Below the pieces are notes generated by a model. It saw nothing but the letters and a program-made list of their open reading frames with translations. It did no database searches and was not told the origin of the DNA. Made by a program: the position numbers and the translations under genes. A stretch of 10,410 bases of DNA, from NCBI GenBank assembly GCA_946482355.1, contig CAMLRE010000032.1, forward strand, positions 1-10,410, in the 5' to 3' direction. Of this stretch, positions 1 to 6,250 are shown in pieces (positions within the stretch are counted from its first letter, which is position 1; the number at the start of each line of letters is the position of its first letter). This DNA is from an uncultured Bdellovibrio sp. Lineage in GTDB: Bacteria > Bdellovibrionota > Bdellovibrionia > Bdellovibrionales > Bdellovibrionaceae.

Positions 1-350
1 CCCAACTTGAGTTTTTACCCGAGCGGCATACGGATTTTATTTTTTCGGTTTTAAGTGAGGAGCACGGATTTATCGGCAGCATCACCACTTTAGGTTTATT
101 TATCGTTCTCTACCTTATGGGTTTGAGAATCGCGGCTTACGCCCGTGACAAATACGGAGCACTGATAACCGTCGGAGTGCTCTCTTATCTGTTCTGGCAT
201 ATGTTTATTAATATCGGCATGGTTATCGGACTTCTTCCGATCGTGGGTGTTCCGCTTCCGCTTTTAAGTTACGGTGGATCGGGAATGTTAACCACGATGT
301 TAGGTATGGGTTTAATTAGCTCTGTCGCTTACCGCAGATACTTATTCTAA
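1..350 (+). CDS. rodA: Rod shape-determining peptidoglycan polymerase RodA, C-terminal part (5' end outside window)
   Basis: RodA is an inner-membrane SEDS-family glycosyltransferase that polymerises lipid II for lateral wall growth together with a class B PBP and MreB. The first complete codon is at 3, and the visible part is 115 residues. It opens with the family signature LPERHTDFIFSVLSEEHGFIG, then a hydrophobic helix (GLFIVLYLMG), and ends with the diagnostic SEDS block GLLPIVGVPLPLLSYGGSG followed by a last transmembrane helix and a short basic tail (YRRYLF). The PERHTDFIF wording and the short tail favour RodA over FtsW. A downstream in-frame ATG at 117 is internal and not a real start. 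The next gene begins 14 nt after the stop, so the two are probably co-transcribed. The catalytic loop lies upstream of the window and cannot be assessed. Confidence 0.95.
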   Translation, partial: QLEFLPERHTDFIFSVLSEEHGFIGSITTLGLFIVLYLMGLRIAAYARDKYGALITVGVLSYLFWHMFINIGMVIGLLPIVGVPLPLLSYGGSGMLTTMLGMGLISSVAYRRYLF

Positions 351-364
351 AATTTTGAGGGTTG

Positions 365-730
365 ATGAAATTCGTATTGGGGATTATCGCTTTAGCAGCA
401 CTTGGTCTTTTCACACAATGGGGCTGGAATACTCTGGCCCACCAACGTGACGAAAGAGTTGAATCAGCGATTGAACAATCGTTATTTCCAGTCATGAGCC
501 AAGCGCAAACACCCGATCATGTATTTGCCCGCCCGATGTGGACTGACACAAGCGGTGATGCCTTAACAGTTTACTGTGATTATTACGGTGAAAAATCACC
601 CGAAGCCCGTGAACAAGTTAGAAACGAAATGGTTTTAGTCGTAAAAAAATGGGCTGAAACCTACCCACGAAAATTCAAATTTCACTTTGTCACATTCACC
701 GACGAAGTAATGACCCCCGAGAAGAAATAA
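365..730 (+). CDS. Small signal-anchored protein of unknown function
   Basis: I do not recognise this family. The 121-residue product has one hydrophobic N-terminal segment (about residues 3-17, FVLGIIALAALGLFT), with no lipobox cysteine and no clear signal-peptidase site, so it is probably an inner-membrane anchor with a periplasmic domain of about 95 residues. That domain is mixed and charged, with a predicted helix (AREQVRNEMVLVVKKWAE) and a strand-like stretch (FKFHFVTFTD). I chose ATG 365 over TTG 362: the GAGGG Shine-Dalgarno at 357-361 ends 3 nt before the ATG but touches the TTG. It follows rodA by 14 nt and is followed directly by a terminator, so it is the last gene of the rodA transcription unit. 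A role in envelope growth is possible only by context. Confidence 0.8.
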   Translation: MKFVLGIIALAALGLFTQWGWNTLAHQRDERVESAIEQSLFPVMSQAQTPDHVFARPMWTDTSGDALTVYCDYYGEKSPEAREQVRNEMVLVVKKWAETYPRKFKFHFVTFTDEVMTPEKK

Positions 731-766
731 AAAAAAGCCGCTGATTTTACTCAAGCGGCTTTTTTT
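731..766. terminator. Bidirectional intrinsic terminator between convergent genes
   Basis: A GC-rich hexamer GCCGCT (737-742) pairs with AGCGGC (754-759) around an 11-nt loop. Six A residues (731-736) precede the stem and a run of T (760-766) follows it, so the stem can extend through A-U pairs and a U-tract is present in either direction. It lies directly after the stop of the 365-730 gene and 38 nt past the stop of the convergent ettA gene, and can end both transcripts. Confidence 0.92.
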
Positions 767-803
767 ATAATCAAATCACTAACTCGTTAATGATTAATCA
801 ACC

Positions 804-2480
804 TTACTGGTCGATCATTCTATAACGGATTCTCTTAGGAGTTGCATCTTCACCCATGCGTTTTTTGCGGTCTTCTTCGTACTCTGAGAAGCTTCCTGGG
901 TAGAAGTAAACTTTTGAATCCCCTTCAAAGGCCATAGTGTGCGTACAAACACGGTCTAAGAACCAACGGTCATGGGAAATCACGATCGCCGATCCGCCGA
1001 ATTCGTTTAACGCTTCTTCAAGCGCACGCATTGTATTTACGTCTAAGTCATTCGTTGGCTCATCTAGAAGTAATAAGTTTGCACCTTCTTTTAAGATTTT
1101 AGCCATATTCACGCGGTTTCTTTCACCACCTGATAATGTGCCCACTTTTTTCTGTTGGTCTGTGCCCGAAAAGTTAAACCAGCTTACGTACTGACGAGCT
1201 GGAACTTCGCGGTTACCTAATTTAATTAAATCAGCTCCGCCAGATAATTCGTCAAAGATTGTTTTATTCGGATCAAGAGTTTCACGCGTTTGATCAACGT
1301 ACGCGATCTTAACTGTTTCTCCGACTTTGAAAGTACCAGAATCTGGTTTTTCTTTACCTGTGATCATTTTGAATAATGTTGATTTACCGGCACCGTTTGG
1401 TCCGATAACGCCCACGATAGCTCCTTTAGGAATCGTGAAATCAACGTTATCTAATAATAACTTTTTACCGTAACCTTTTGTTACGCCTGTTGCTTCGATC
1501 ACGATGTTACCTAAACGAGGTCCCGGTGGGATGTAGATCGACATCTCTTGTAATTTTTCAGCTGAAGGTTCTTTTAATAAATCTTCGTAAGCGTGAATAC
1601 GCGCTTTTGATTTAGACTGACGGGCTTTCGCACCTTGTCTGATCCATTCTAACTCGCGCTCTAATGTTTTAGCTTTTTTAGATTGAGACTGTTGTTCTTG
1701 CGCTAAACGTTTGTCTTTTTGCTCTAACCAAGAAGAGTAATTTCCTTTCCAAGGAATACCTTCACCGCGGTCTAATTCTAAAATCCATCCAGCTACGTTA
1801 TCTAAGAAGTAACGATCATGGGTTACCGCGATAACTGTGCCCGGGAATTTTGCTAAGTATTGTTCAAGCCAACCTACTGATTCAGCATCCAAGTGATTCG
1901 TCGGCTCATCTAGTAACAGAATATCGGGATTAGACATGATTAAACGGGCTAAAGCGACACGGCGTTTTTCACCACCCGATAAGTGAGTCACGGGGCTATC
2001 TGGTTCTGGACAACGTAAAGCATCGATCACTAATTCGATTTTTTGGTCAACTTCCCAGCCGCCCATTTGTTCGATTTTTTCTTGAAGCTCACCTTGTTTT
2101 TCGATCAGGTTGTTCATTTCATCCGGATCTAAATCAGGATCAGAAAATTTATCGTTGATCGCATTGTATTCTTTCATCAAGCGTGGAAGATCACCCATTT
2201 GTGAGAAAATATTATCACGCACATTTAGTGTTTCATCTAATTGAGGTTCTTGCTCTAAGTAGCCGACTTTCATCTTCTTTGCCGGAAATGCTTCACCTAA
2301 AAATTCAGTGTCAACACCAGCCATAATTCTTAGCAATGATGATTTACCTGAACCATTCAGACCTAAAACGCCGATTTTTGCGCCATAAAAATATGATAAA
2401 TAAATATCTTTTAGAACGAAACGATTTGGAGGGTAAACTTTAGAGACACCCTTCATTGTGTAGATAATATCTTGAGACAT
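804..2480 (-). CDS. ettA: Energy-dependent translational throttle protein EttA (ABC-F ATPase)
   Basis: EttA is a soluble ABC-F protein that binds the ribosomal E site and gates the first elongation step according to the ATP/ADP ratio. The 558-residue product matches the family's usual size (about 555). Two ABC cassettes are complete: Walker A GLNGSGKSS (40-48) and GPNGAGKST (360-368), signatures LSGGEKRR (167-174) and LSGGERNR (449-456), Walker B/catalytic Glu LLLDEPTNHLD (E192) and LLLDEPTNDLD (E474). A helical arm insertion lies in the first cassette (about 94-140), and the charged inter-cassette linker (about 240-315) corresponds to the P-site tRNA interaction motif. There is no transmembrane segment. 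The ATG at 2480 is supported by AAGGGAG on the minus strand at 2487-2493, 6 nt upstream. The arm length and linker fit EttA better than Uup or antibiotic-resistance ABC-F proteins. Confidence 0.96.
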   Translation of the reverse strand: MSQDIIYTMKGVSKVYPPNRFVLKDIYLSYFYGAKIGVLGLNGSGKSSLLRIMAGVDTEFLGEAFPAKKMKVGYLEQEPQLDETLNVRDNIFSQMGDLPRLMKEYNAINDKFSDPDLDPDEMNNLIEKQGELQEKIEQMGGWEVDQKIELVIDALRCPEPDSPVTHLSGGEKRRVALARLIMSNPDILLLDEPTNHLDAESVGWLEQYLAKFPGTVIAVTHDRYFLDNVAGWILELDRGEGIPWKGNYSSWLEQKDKRLAQEQQSQSKKAKTLERELEWIRQGAKARQSKSKARIHAYEDLLKEPSAEKLQEMSIYIPPGPRLGNIVIEATGVTKGYGKKLLLDNVDFTIPKGAIVGVIGPNGAGKSTLFKMITGKEKPDSGTFKVGETVKIAYVDQTRETLDPNKTIFDELSGGADLIKLGNREVPARQYVSWFNFSGTDQQKKVGTLSGGERNRVNMAKILKEGANLLLLDEPTNDLDVNTMRALEEALNEFGGSAIVISHDRWFLDRVCTHTMAFEGDSKVYFYPGSFSEYEEDRKKRMGEDATPKRIRYRMIDQ

Positions 2481-2506
2481 GCAATTCTCCCTTGATTTTC
2501 AAAGTG

Positions 2507-2534
2507 ATATTAGTACCATAGAAGTCAAAGGCAA
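2507..2534 (-). promoter_or_regulatory. Candidate sigma-70 promoter of ettA
   Basis: Read on the minus strand, TTGCCT (2529-2534) and TAATAT (2507-2512) are separated by 16 nt and lie about 27 nt upstream of the ettA start. The match to TTGACA/TATAAT is good at the -10. It falls inside the region that would be coding if the divergent small ORF began at its most upstream ATG (2479), which is one reason to prefer the later start at 2548. No experimental evidence is available. Confidence 0.4.
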
Positions 2535-2547
2535 CACAACTAGAGTA

Positions 2548-2787
2548 ATGAGCAACAAGAAGTCTTCAAAGAATAGCAGCAGCGCTAAAAGCAGCGCATT
2601 AAACCCGTCTGAACTGCAAGGTTTAGCTAAGGTTAAATGGTCTTCTATGTCTACAGACCTAAAATCTGCCATGGGCTCATGGTCAGATCTTGATCAAAAA
2701 CCGGCCGCAAAATCCCCAGAAGAAGAGCAATTAGACAAAGTTAAATCGCTCATCGAAGATTTAAAATTAAAATTAAACGATTTCTAA
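2548..2787 (+). CDS. Small Ser/Lys-rich protein of unknown function
   Basis: No family is recognised. From ATG 2548 the product has 79 residues: a low-complexity basic N-terminus rich in Ser and Lys (about residues 2-17, probably disordered), a middle part with two tryptophans (KVKWSS, GSWSD), and a C-terminal amphipathic helix (SPEEEQLDKVKSLIEDLKLK) with Leu/Ile/Val at heptad-like spacing, suggesting a short coiled coil. There is no signal peptide or membrane segment. The frame is open from ATG 2479, which overlaps the ettA start codon itself. That start would give 102 residues but would cover the ettA promoter and Shine-Dalgarno region, so 2548 is preferred despite a weak ribosome site (TAGAG). 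The stop overlaps the stop of the convergent Hsp70-like gene by 4 nt. Start uncertain; coding status fairly likely. Confidence 0.6.
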   Translation: MSNKKSSKNSSSAKSSALNPSELQGLAKVKWSSMSTDLKSAMGSWSDLDQKPAAKSPEEEQLDKVKSLIEDLKLKLNDF

Positions 2788-4079
2788 GAGACTGTTGAGC
2801 CTTTTTCCCAAAGACTGGCCACTTCAACTAACCCTGCTGTTACGCTATGGAATTCGGTTTGAGTTTGCAGCTTTTCTTGACCAAATCGGGCTTCAAATTC
2901 TTTTCTAATCAGAGGAACTTTTGATGTTCCGCCTGTTAGACACACTAAATCGATTTGTTTTTCAGTTAAACCTGATTTTTGAAGAGATCTGTCTAAGGCA
3001 TTGATAATATTATTTTTTACATCTGTGGCCCAAGTGGTGAATTGATCACTTGAGAACGTTTCATAAACTTCGATATCTGGGTAATCGAATTTAAAATTTG
3101 ATTTATCAGATTTTGATAATTCTTTTTTACTGGCTTCGATACTTTCAAAAAACGGAAAGATCTGATTATCTTCAATCATCGCAAATAGACGATCAACGCC
3201 AGCTGCATCTTTTGGTGTTAAGGCGCACTTTCTGACTTCTTTAACGAATTCATAAGTGTCTTTTTCTTTTAAATGCACAATGTGCGCTGGATGATTTAAG
3301 CGCATCATCACAGCCGGAGGCATCGTCATTACATTTCTTGCCAAAGGCAGCATATATCTGGTTTTGGCCCCGAAGTATTCGTTGAGTTTATTGGCCATAA
3401 AAACGCTATCAAGCGCATCACCCGCCATCGGGCAACCTTCGATAGATAGAACATCTTTTTTGCTGAATTCTTTGGGGTTAATACGCATGATCGTAAAATC
3501 ACTTGTACCACCACCGAAATCGCCGATCAGAATTGTTTTTTCTTCTGTAGCAGATCTTCGGTAATCAAACGCGGCCGCCAGCGGTTCTGGTACGAACTGC
3601 ACATCGGTAAAACCTGCAAACTTACAGGCTTTTTCCATACGGTGAAGAGCAAAACCATCTGACACTTCATCCATAGAATAGCGGGCCGGCCTTCCCATCA
3701 CAACGTGGGTAACTTTCTGCCCGATCGCTTTTTCGGCTCGTTTTTTTAATTCTAATAAAAATAAACCAATAATGTTTTCTAAAGATAAAATACGGTTATT
3801 AAATACTGTTCCTAAGTAGCCCTGATTGGGTAAATGCGTTTTAAAAGAACGGAATAAGCGCCCTTCCATATCGTTTTCTAAAAACTCATCAATGGCGCGT
3901 TGACCATAGTAGCACACATCAGGATCTGGAAAATATAAAAGTGTGCGCATCATAGTTGGATCAGAATTAAGATCATCAATCGGAAGCGCCAATGTTTTTT
4001 CGCCGTTATAAACACACCCGACAAGTGAATTACTTGTACCAAAATCAATAGCTAAGATGGGTGAATTTGACGATGCCAA
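2784..4079 (-). CDS. Hsp70-like ATPase-domain-only protein (YegD-type)
   Basis: The 431-residue protein is a cytoplasmic actin/Hsp70-fold ATPase. Visible motifs are phosphate-1 loop IDFGTSNS (11-18), connect-1 FVPEPLAAA (162-170), phosphate-2 IGDFGGGTSD (185-194) and adenosine motif CLTGGTSKVPLIRKEF (380-395). It stops just after the nucleotide-binding domain: there is no hydrophobic interdomain linker and no substrate-binding domain, so it cannot be a DnaK-type folding chaperone. Length and architecture fit the YegD-like group (E. coli YegD, about 450 aa), whose role is poorly defined. The start must be TTG 4079: it is the only usual start codon between the in-frame bolA stop (4086-4088) and the phosphate-1 loop. 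AAAGG inside the bolA 3' end lies 10 nt upstream. Third gene of the orf117-bolA operon, translationally close to bolA. Confidence 0.88.
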   Translation of the reverse strand: MASSNSPILAIDFGTSNSLVGCVYNGEKTLALPIDDLNSDPTMMRTLLYFPDPDVCYYGQRAIDEFLENDMEGRLFRSFKTHLPNQGYLGTVFNNRILSLENIIGLFLLELKKRAEKAIGQKVTHVVMGRPARYSMDEVSDGFALHRMEKACKFAGFTDVQFVPEPLAAAFDYRRSATEEKTILIGDFGGGTSDFTIMRINPKEFSKKDVLSIEGCPMAGDALDSVFMANKLNEYFGAKTRYMLPLARNVMTMPPAVMMRLNHPAHIVHLKEKDTYEFVKEVRKCALTPKDAAGVDRLFAMIEDNQIFPFFESIEASKKELSKSDKSNFKFDYPDIEVYETFSSDQFTTWATDVKNNIINALDRSLQKSGLTEKQIDLVCLTGGTSKVPLIRKEFEARFGQEKLQTQTEFHSVTAGLVEVASLWEKGSTVS

Positions 4080-4085
4080 AGTGAA

Positions 4086-4367
4086 TTAACCTTTGGCTTC
4101 TTCTGGAGTTAGAGTTTTTAACTCAAGCGCATGAAGGCCTGAATTGAATTCAGATCTTAAAAGATCATAAACCTTACGCTGACGATCAACACGGCCCATT
4201 CCTTTAAAAACTTCAGAGACAATTTTTAATTTGTAATGAGTTTCACCTGTGGGTTCAACACCCATGTGGCCAGCGTGATTGGCATGTTTGCTACTATCGT
4301 TTTTTAATTCGAAAACGACAGGGTTTAACTGCTGTAAAATGTTTTTAATACGCTCGTCGCGATTCAT
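4086..4367 (-). CDS. bolA: BolA-family protein
   Basis: BolA proteins are small cytoplasmic factors that pair with monothiol glutaredoxins to handle [2Fe-2S] clusters and affect iron regulation, morphology and stress response. The 93-residue product carries the family pattern: NDSSKHANHAGHMG (23-36) with several His residues, GETHYKLKIVS (41-51), a helix with DRQRKVYDLL (61-70), and the invariant-His ending SGLHALELKTLTP (76-88, His79). The usual RHR of the central helix is RQR here. The ETHYK and HAGH wording resembles the BolA1 type more than E. coli BolA. The gene lies 17 nt downstream of orf117 and 6 nt upstream of the Hsp70-like gene, both on the same strand, so the three form one operon. 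The ribosome site before ATG 4367 is weak (GAAG), suggesting coupling to upstream translation. Confidence 0.93.
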   Translation of the reverse strand: MNRDERIKNILQQLNPVVFELKNDSSKHANHAGHMGVEPTGETHYKLKIVSEVFKGMGRVDRQRKVYDLLRSEFNSGLHALELKTLTPEEAKG

Positions 4368-4384
4368 ACATCTTCGCTTTCAGT

Positions 4385-4738
4385 TTATGATTTTTTGATT
4401 TTTGAAAGTAATGATTGCGCCTGAAGTTTTGCTATCTCAACACCCATTTTGGCAGCCGTGATCACACCTTTTTCTTCAAGTTTTTTTTCAACTTCTTTAG
4501 CTTTTTCTAAAGCTTTAACCGCCGCTACTTCAGCTAACGGGTGCGGAAGGCCCACTTCGAATTTTTCGTCGTTCTTCCATTGGGTCGCTACGTTTTCAGC
4601 CACTTCAAAAGCTTTTGGGGCTTTTTCACGAACTTTTTCGCTGAACGGAAATTCGATTTTTACTTTTTCTTTAGGAGCTTCTGTTTCTTCAGCAGCTGCT
4701 TCTACTTTTACTTCTTCGTCATTTTCAGAGATAGACAT
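4385..4738 (-). CDS. Acidic, helical hypothetical protein
   Basis: No family is recognised. The 117-residue product has a very acidic, probably disordered N-terminus (residues 4-22, rich in Glu/Asp/Ala), then an alternating Lys/Glu stretch, and a long helix-forming C-terminal half (about 66-117) with EKAKEVEKKLEEKG typical of a coiled coil, ending in a basic tail (SKIKKS). No signal peptide or membrane segment is seen. An AAGG motif 4 nt before ATG 4738 (minus strand, 4743-4746) supports the start. It is the first gene of the bolA/Hsp70-like operon. A run of eight A residues in the coding strand (around 4484-4491) is a possible slippage site but the frame is intact. The context suggests an accessory protein to the downstream BolA or Hsp70-like protein, without direct evidence. 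Confidence 0.8.
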   Translation of the reverse strand: MSISENDEEVKVEAAAEETEAPKEKVKIEFPFSEKVREKAPKAFEVAENVATQWKNDEKFEVGLPHPLAEVAAVKALEKAKEVEKKLEEKGVITAAKMGVEIAKLQAQSLLSKIKKS

Positions 4739-4779
4739 AAAACCTTGCCTTTTTAATAACTTAACTCGTAAATAATAAC
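4739..4779. promoter_or_regulatory. Short divergent intergenic region
   Basis: Only 41 nt separate the divergent starts of orf117 (minus) and the pseudouridine synthase (plus), so promoters for both must overlap here or lie inside the opposing genes. On the plus strand TTGCCT (4745-4750) is followed by AT-rich -10-like sequence around 4769-4776, close enough to ATG 4780 that a transcript would have almost no leader. No Shine-Dalgarno precedes ATG 4780, which agrees with that reading. On the minus strand no convincing -35/-10 pair was found. Assignment is weak. Confidence 0.3.
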
Positions 4780-5418
4780 ATGATTTCAGTCTTAGAGGAT
4801 AATGCTTTTTTTATCGTACTCAACAAACCGGAAGGTGTTTCGGTACACAATGAGAAGCCTAGTCTTTTAGATTGGCTTACGGAGCGAAAACTCCCCGTAA
4901 ATTTTGTGAATCGCTTAGATGCTCAGACCAGTGGCTTAGTGGTTGTAGCGCGTGACCCCAAATTTCATGAAGCCTTATCACAGGCTTTGCATGCGGGTGC
5001 AAAAACTTACCGTGCTTTACTTCGTGGGGGCTGGAAGGATAAAGACCTAGCGCTAACCTGGGATCTGCCGCTATCAGATAAAGCCGAAGGCCGTAAAAAT
5101 CCCCAGGGTAAAGCCAGCGATCGTAAAAACTGTATCACCCACGTTCAGGTGGTTCGCACAAATCAGTACTTCACTGAAGTGTTATGTGAAATCAAAACCG
5201 GCCGCCAACATCAAATCAGAAAACATGCCGCTATAGCAAAGCATGCGATCTTAGGTGATGCTCGCTATAACGACGATAGTTATAACGAAAAAATGGGCAA
5301 GATGTATAAAACGTCGCGCATGTTTTTACACGCCGAAGAATTAAAATTTAATTTTCAAGGAAAAGACTATCACATTCGTTCAGAAAAAATGGACTGTGAT
5401 CTGTTTTTCAAAACGTAA
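4780..5418 (+). CDS. RluA-family RNA pseudouridine synthase, S4-less
   Basis: Enzymes of this family isomerise specific uridines in rRNA or tRNA to pseudouridine. The 212-residue protein lacks an N-terminal S4 domain, as do the short RluA and TruC-type members. The catalytic motif reads NRLDAQTSGLVVVARD (44-59), with the catalytic Asp47 and Arg45 retained; the first residue is Asn instead of the usual His of HRLD. The second conserved block KTGRQHQIRKH (139-149) and ILGDARYN (157-164) are present, followed by FLHAEELKF (182-190). KNxxGK-type basic loops in the middle may contact RNA. Target position (23S rRNA versus tRNA) cannot be decided from sequence alone; the RKH wording leans toward TruC-like enzymes. 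No Shine-Dalgarno is visible before the ATG. The Fur-family gene starts 5 nt after the stop, implying one transcript. Confidence 0.9.
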   Translation: MISVLEDNAFFIVLNKPEGVSVHNEKPSLLDWLTERKLPVNFVNRLDAQTSGLVVVARDPKFHEALSQALHAGAKTYRALLRGGWKDKDLALTWDLPLSDKAEGRKNPQGKASDRKNCITHVQVVRTNQYFTEVLCEIKTGRQHQIRKHAAIAKHAILGDARYNDDSYNEKMGKMYKTSRMFLHAEELKFNFQGKDYHIRSEKMDCDLFFKT

Positions 5419-5423
5419 ATTTT

Positions 5424-5858
5424 ATGAAAAAACACAAAGACCTGGTTCTCTTTTTAAAATCTAAAGGATTAAGAATGACGCCCTCAAAAGAAGTCATCAT
5501 TCAATATTTTTTAGATAATAAAAACCGCCATATTCCTTTTAAAGAGCTGCAAAAAGCACTTTACGACAATGTGCCTGATGTTGACCGCGTAACTATATAT
5601 CGAAATATAGAGAAATTCGTTTCTTTAGGTATTATTCAAGAGCTGGATTTACCTAAAAAAGGAAAAATCTATCAGTATGTTTTCGAAAAGAAAGTTCCGC
5701 ACTATTACATTTGTAGAGCCTGCGGAAAAACCAATAAAGGTAACGAAGCTCTCTTCGATAAAATAGAACAAGCTCTTAAAGAGGTTCCTGATTTTTCGAA
5801 AGCCAATTTATCTATGGTTTTTTATGGTTTCTGTTCGAAATGCGAACCGTCGCTATAA
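5424..5858 (+). CDS. Fur-family transcriptional regulator with degenerate regulatory metal site
   Basis: Fur-family proteins are dimeric winged-helix repressors that sense Fe, Zn, Mn or peroxide. In this 144-residue protein the DNA-binding domain is clear: LRMTPSKEVIIQYF (16-29) and the recognition helix DRVTIYRNIEKFVSLGII (54-71). The structural zinc site is complete with C97/C100 (CRACG) and C137/C140 (CSKC). The regulatory site looks eroded: the His-rich stretch before the first CxxC is KKVPHYYIC, with only His93, and the usual His before the last strand is replaced (ANLSMVFYGFC, Asn128); the Glu/His of the wing is Tyr85. His36 in the hinge region is kept. It may sense something other than the usual metal or bind DNA constitutively. 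The start lies 5 nt after the synthase stop and lacks a Shine-Dalgarno, so it is probably coupled. Its 3' end overlaps the convergent GcvH-like gene by 6 nt. Confidence 0.9.
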   Translation: MKKHKDLVLFLKSKGLRMTPSKEVIIQYFLDNKNRHIPFKELQKALYDNVPDVDRVTIYRNIEKFVSLGIIQELDLPKKGKIYQYVFEKKVPHYYICRACGKTNKGNEALFDKIEQALKEVPDFSKANLSMVFYGFCSKCEPSL

Positions 5859-6248
5859 AGACTGCAAATGAGATTTATATTCAGAACTTCTTAACAACGA
5901 CGCTAAATCTTTTTCGTTATCAAGCTCTGCCATAAAAATCCAACCTTCGCCGTAAGGGTCATCGTTTATAATCGATGGATCTTCAAGCAGATTGTAGTTG
6001 ATCTCGGTGATCATTCCGTTAAAAGGCGAAAATAAATCCATAATATGACGAACACCTTCTAACGAAGCAAAATCAGCATCTACAGCTACGCGCGTGCCAT
6101 CTTCGGGTAAATCGACATACACAACTTCGCCAAGGTTCTTAAGGGCATATTCAGTTACACCAAATGTCACTATGTTCTCATCGACAGCCAGCCACTGATG
6201 ATTTTTTGTATAAAATAAATCAACCGGAACCTGTAAAACATCTCTCAT
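5853..6248 (-). CDS. GcvH-like protein lacking the lipoyl-lysine
   Basis: GcvH is the lipoyl carrier of the glycine cleavage system; GcvH-like paralogues also serve in lipoate relay. The 131-residue product has the whole fold and length: YTKNHQWL (13-20), FGVTEYALKNLGEVVYVDLP (29-48), the lipoyl hairpin, SPFNGMITEIN (74-84), and INDDPYGEGWIFMAEL (94-109), the typical GcvH ending. The position of the lipoylated lysine, normally ESVKAASD, reads EGVRHIMD (64-71), so Lys is Arg67 (codon CGT, plus strand 6048-6050). Arginine cannot be lipoylated, so the protein cannot be a conventional H-protein. No gcvT, gcvP or lipoate ligase is nearby. ATG 6248 is backed by AAAGGA on the minus strand (6255-6260), 6 nt upstream. 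It is the last gene of a three-gene operon. The fold assignment is firm; the function is open. Confidence 0.9.
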   Translation of the reverse strand: MRDVLQVPVDLFYTKNHQWLAVDENIVTFGVTEYALKNLGEVVYVDLPEDGTRVAVDADFASLEGVRHIMDLFSPFNGMITEINYNLLEDPSIINDDPYGEGWIFMAELDNEKDLASLLRSSEYKSHLQSL

Positions 6249-6250
6249 AC

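Noticed and set aside
937..1194. Plus-strand ORF inside ettA.
   Set aside because: It lies wholly antisense to a conserved ABC cassette and has no family features.
2479..2547. Longer reading of the small Ser/Lys-rich gene from ATG 2479.
   Set aside because: It would start on the ettA start codon and run through the ettA ribosome site and likely promoter; there is no Shine-Dalgarno before it. It remains possible.
4484..4491. Run of eight A residues (coding strand) in the acidic protein gene as a programmed frameshift site.
   Set aside because: The frame is intact on both sides and no stimulatory structure or alternative product was apparent.
4449..4775. Overlapping plus-strand ORFs antisense to the acidic protein, Phe/Ser/Ala-rich.
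   Set aside because: The Phe/Ser bias is the mirror of the Lys/Glu/Ala codons of the real gene on the other strand.
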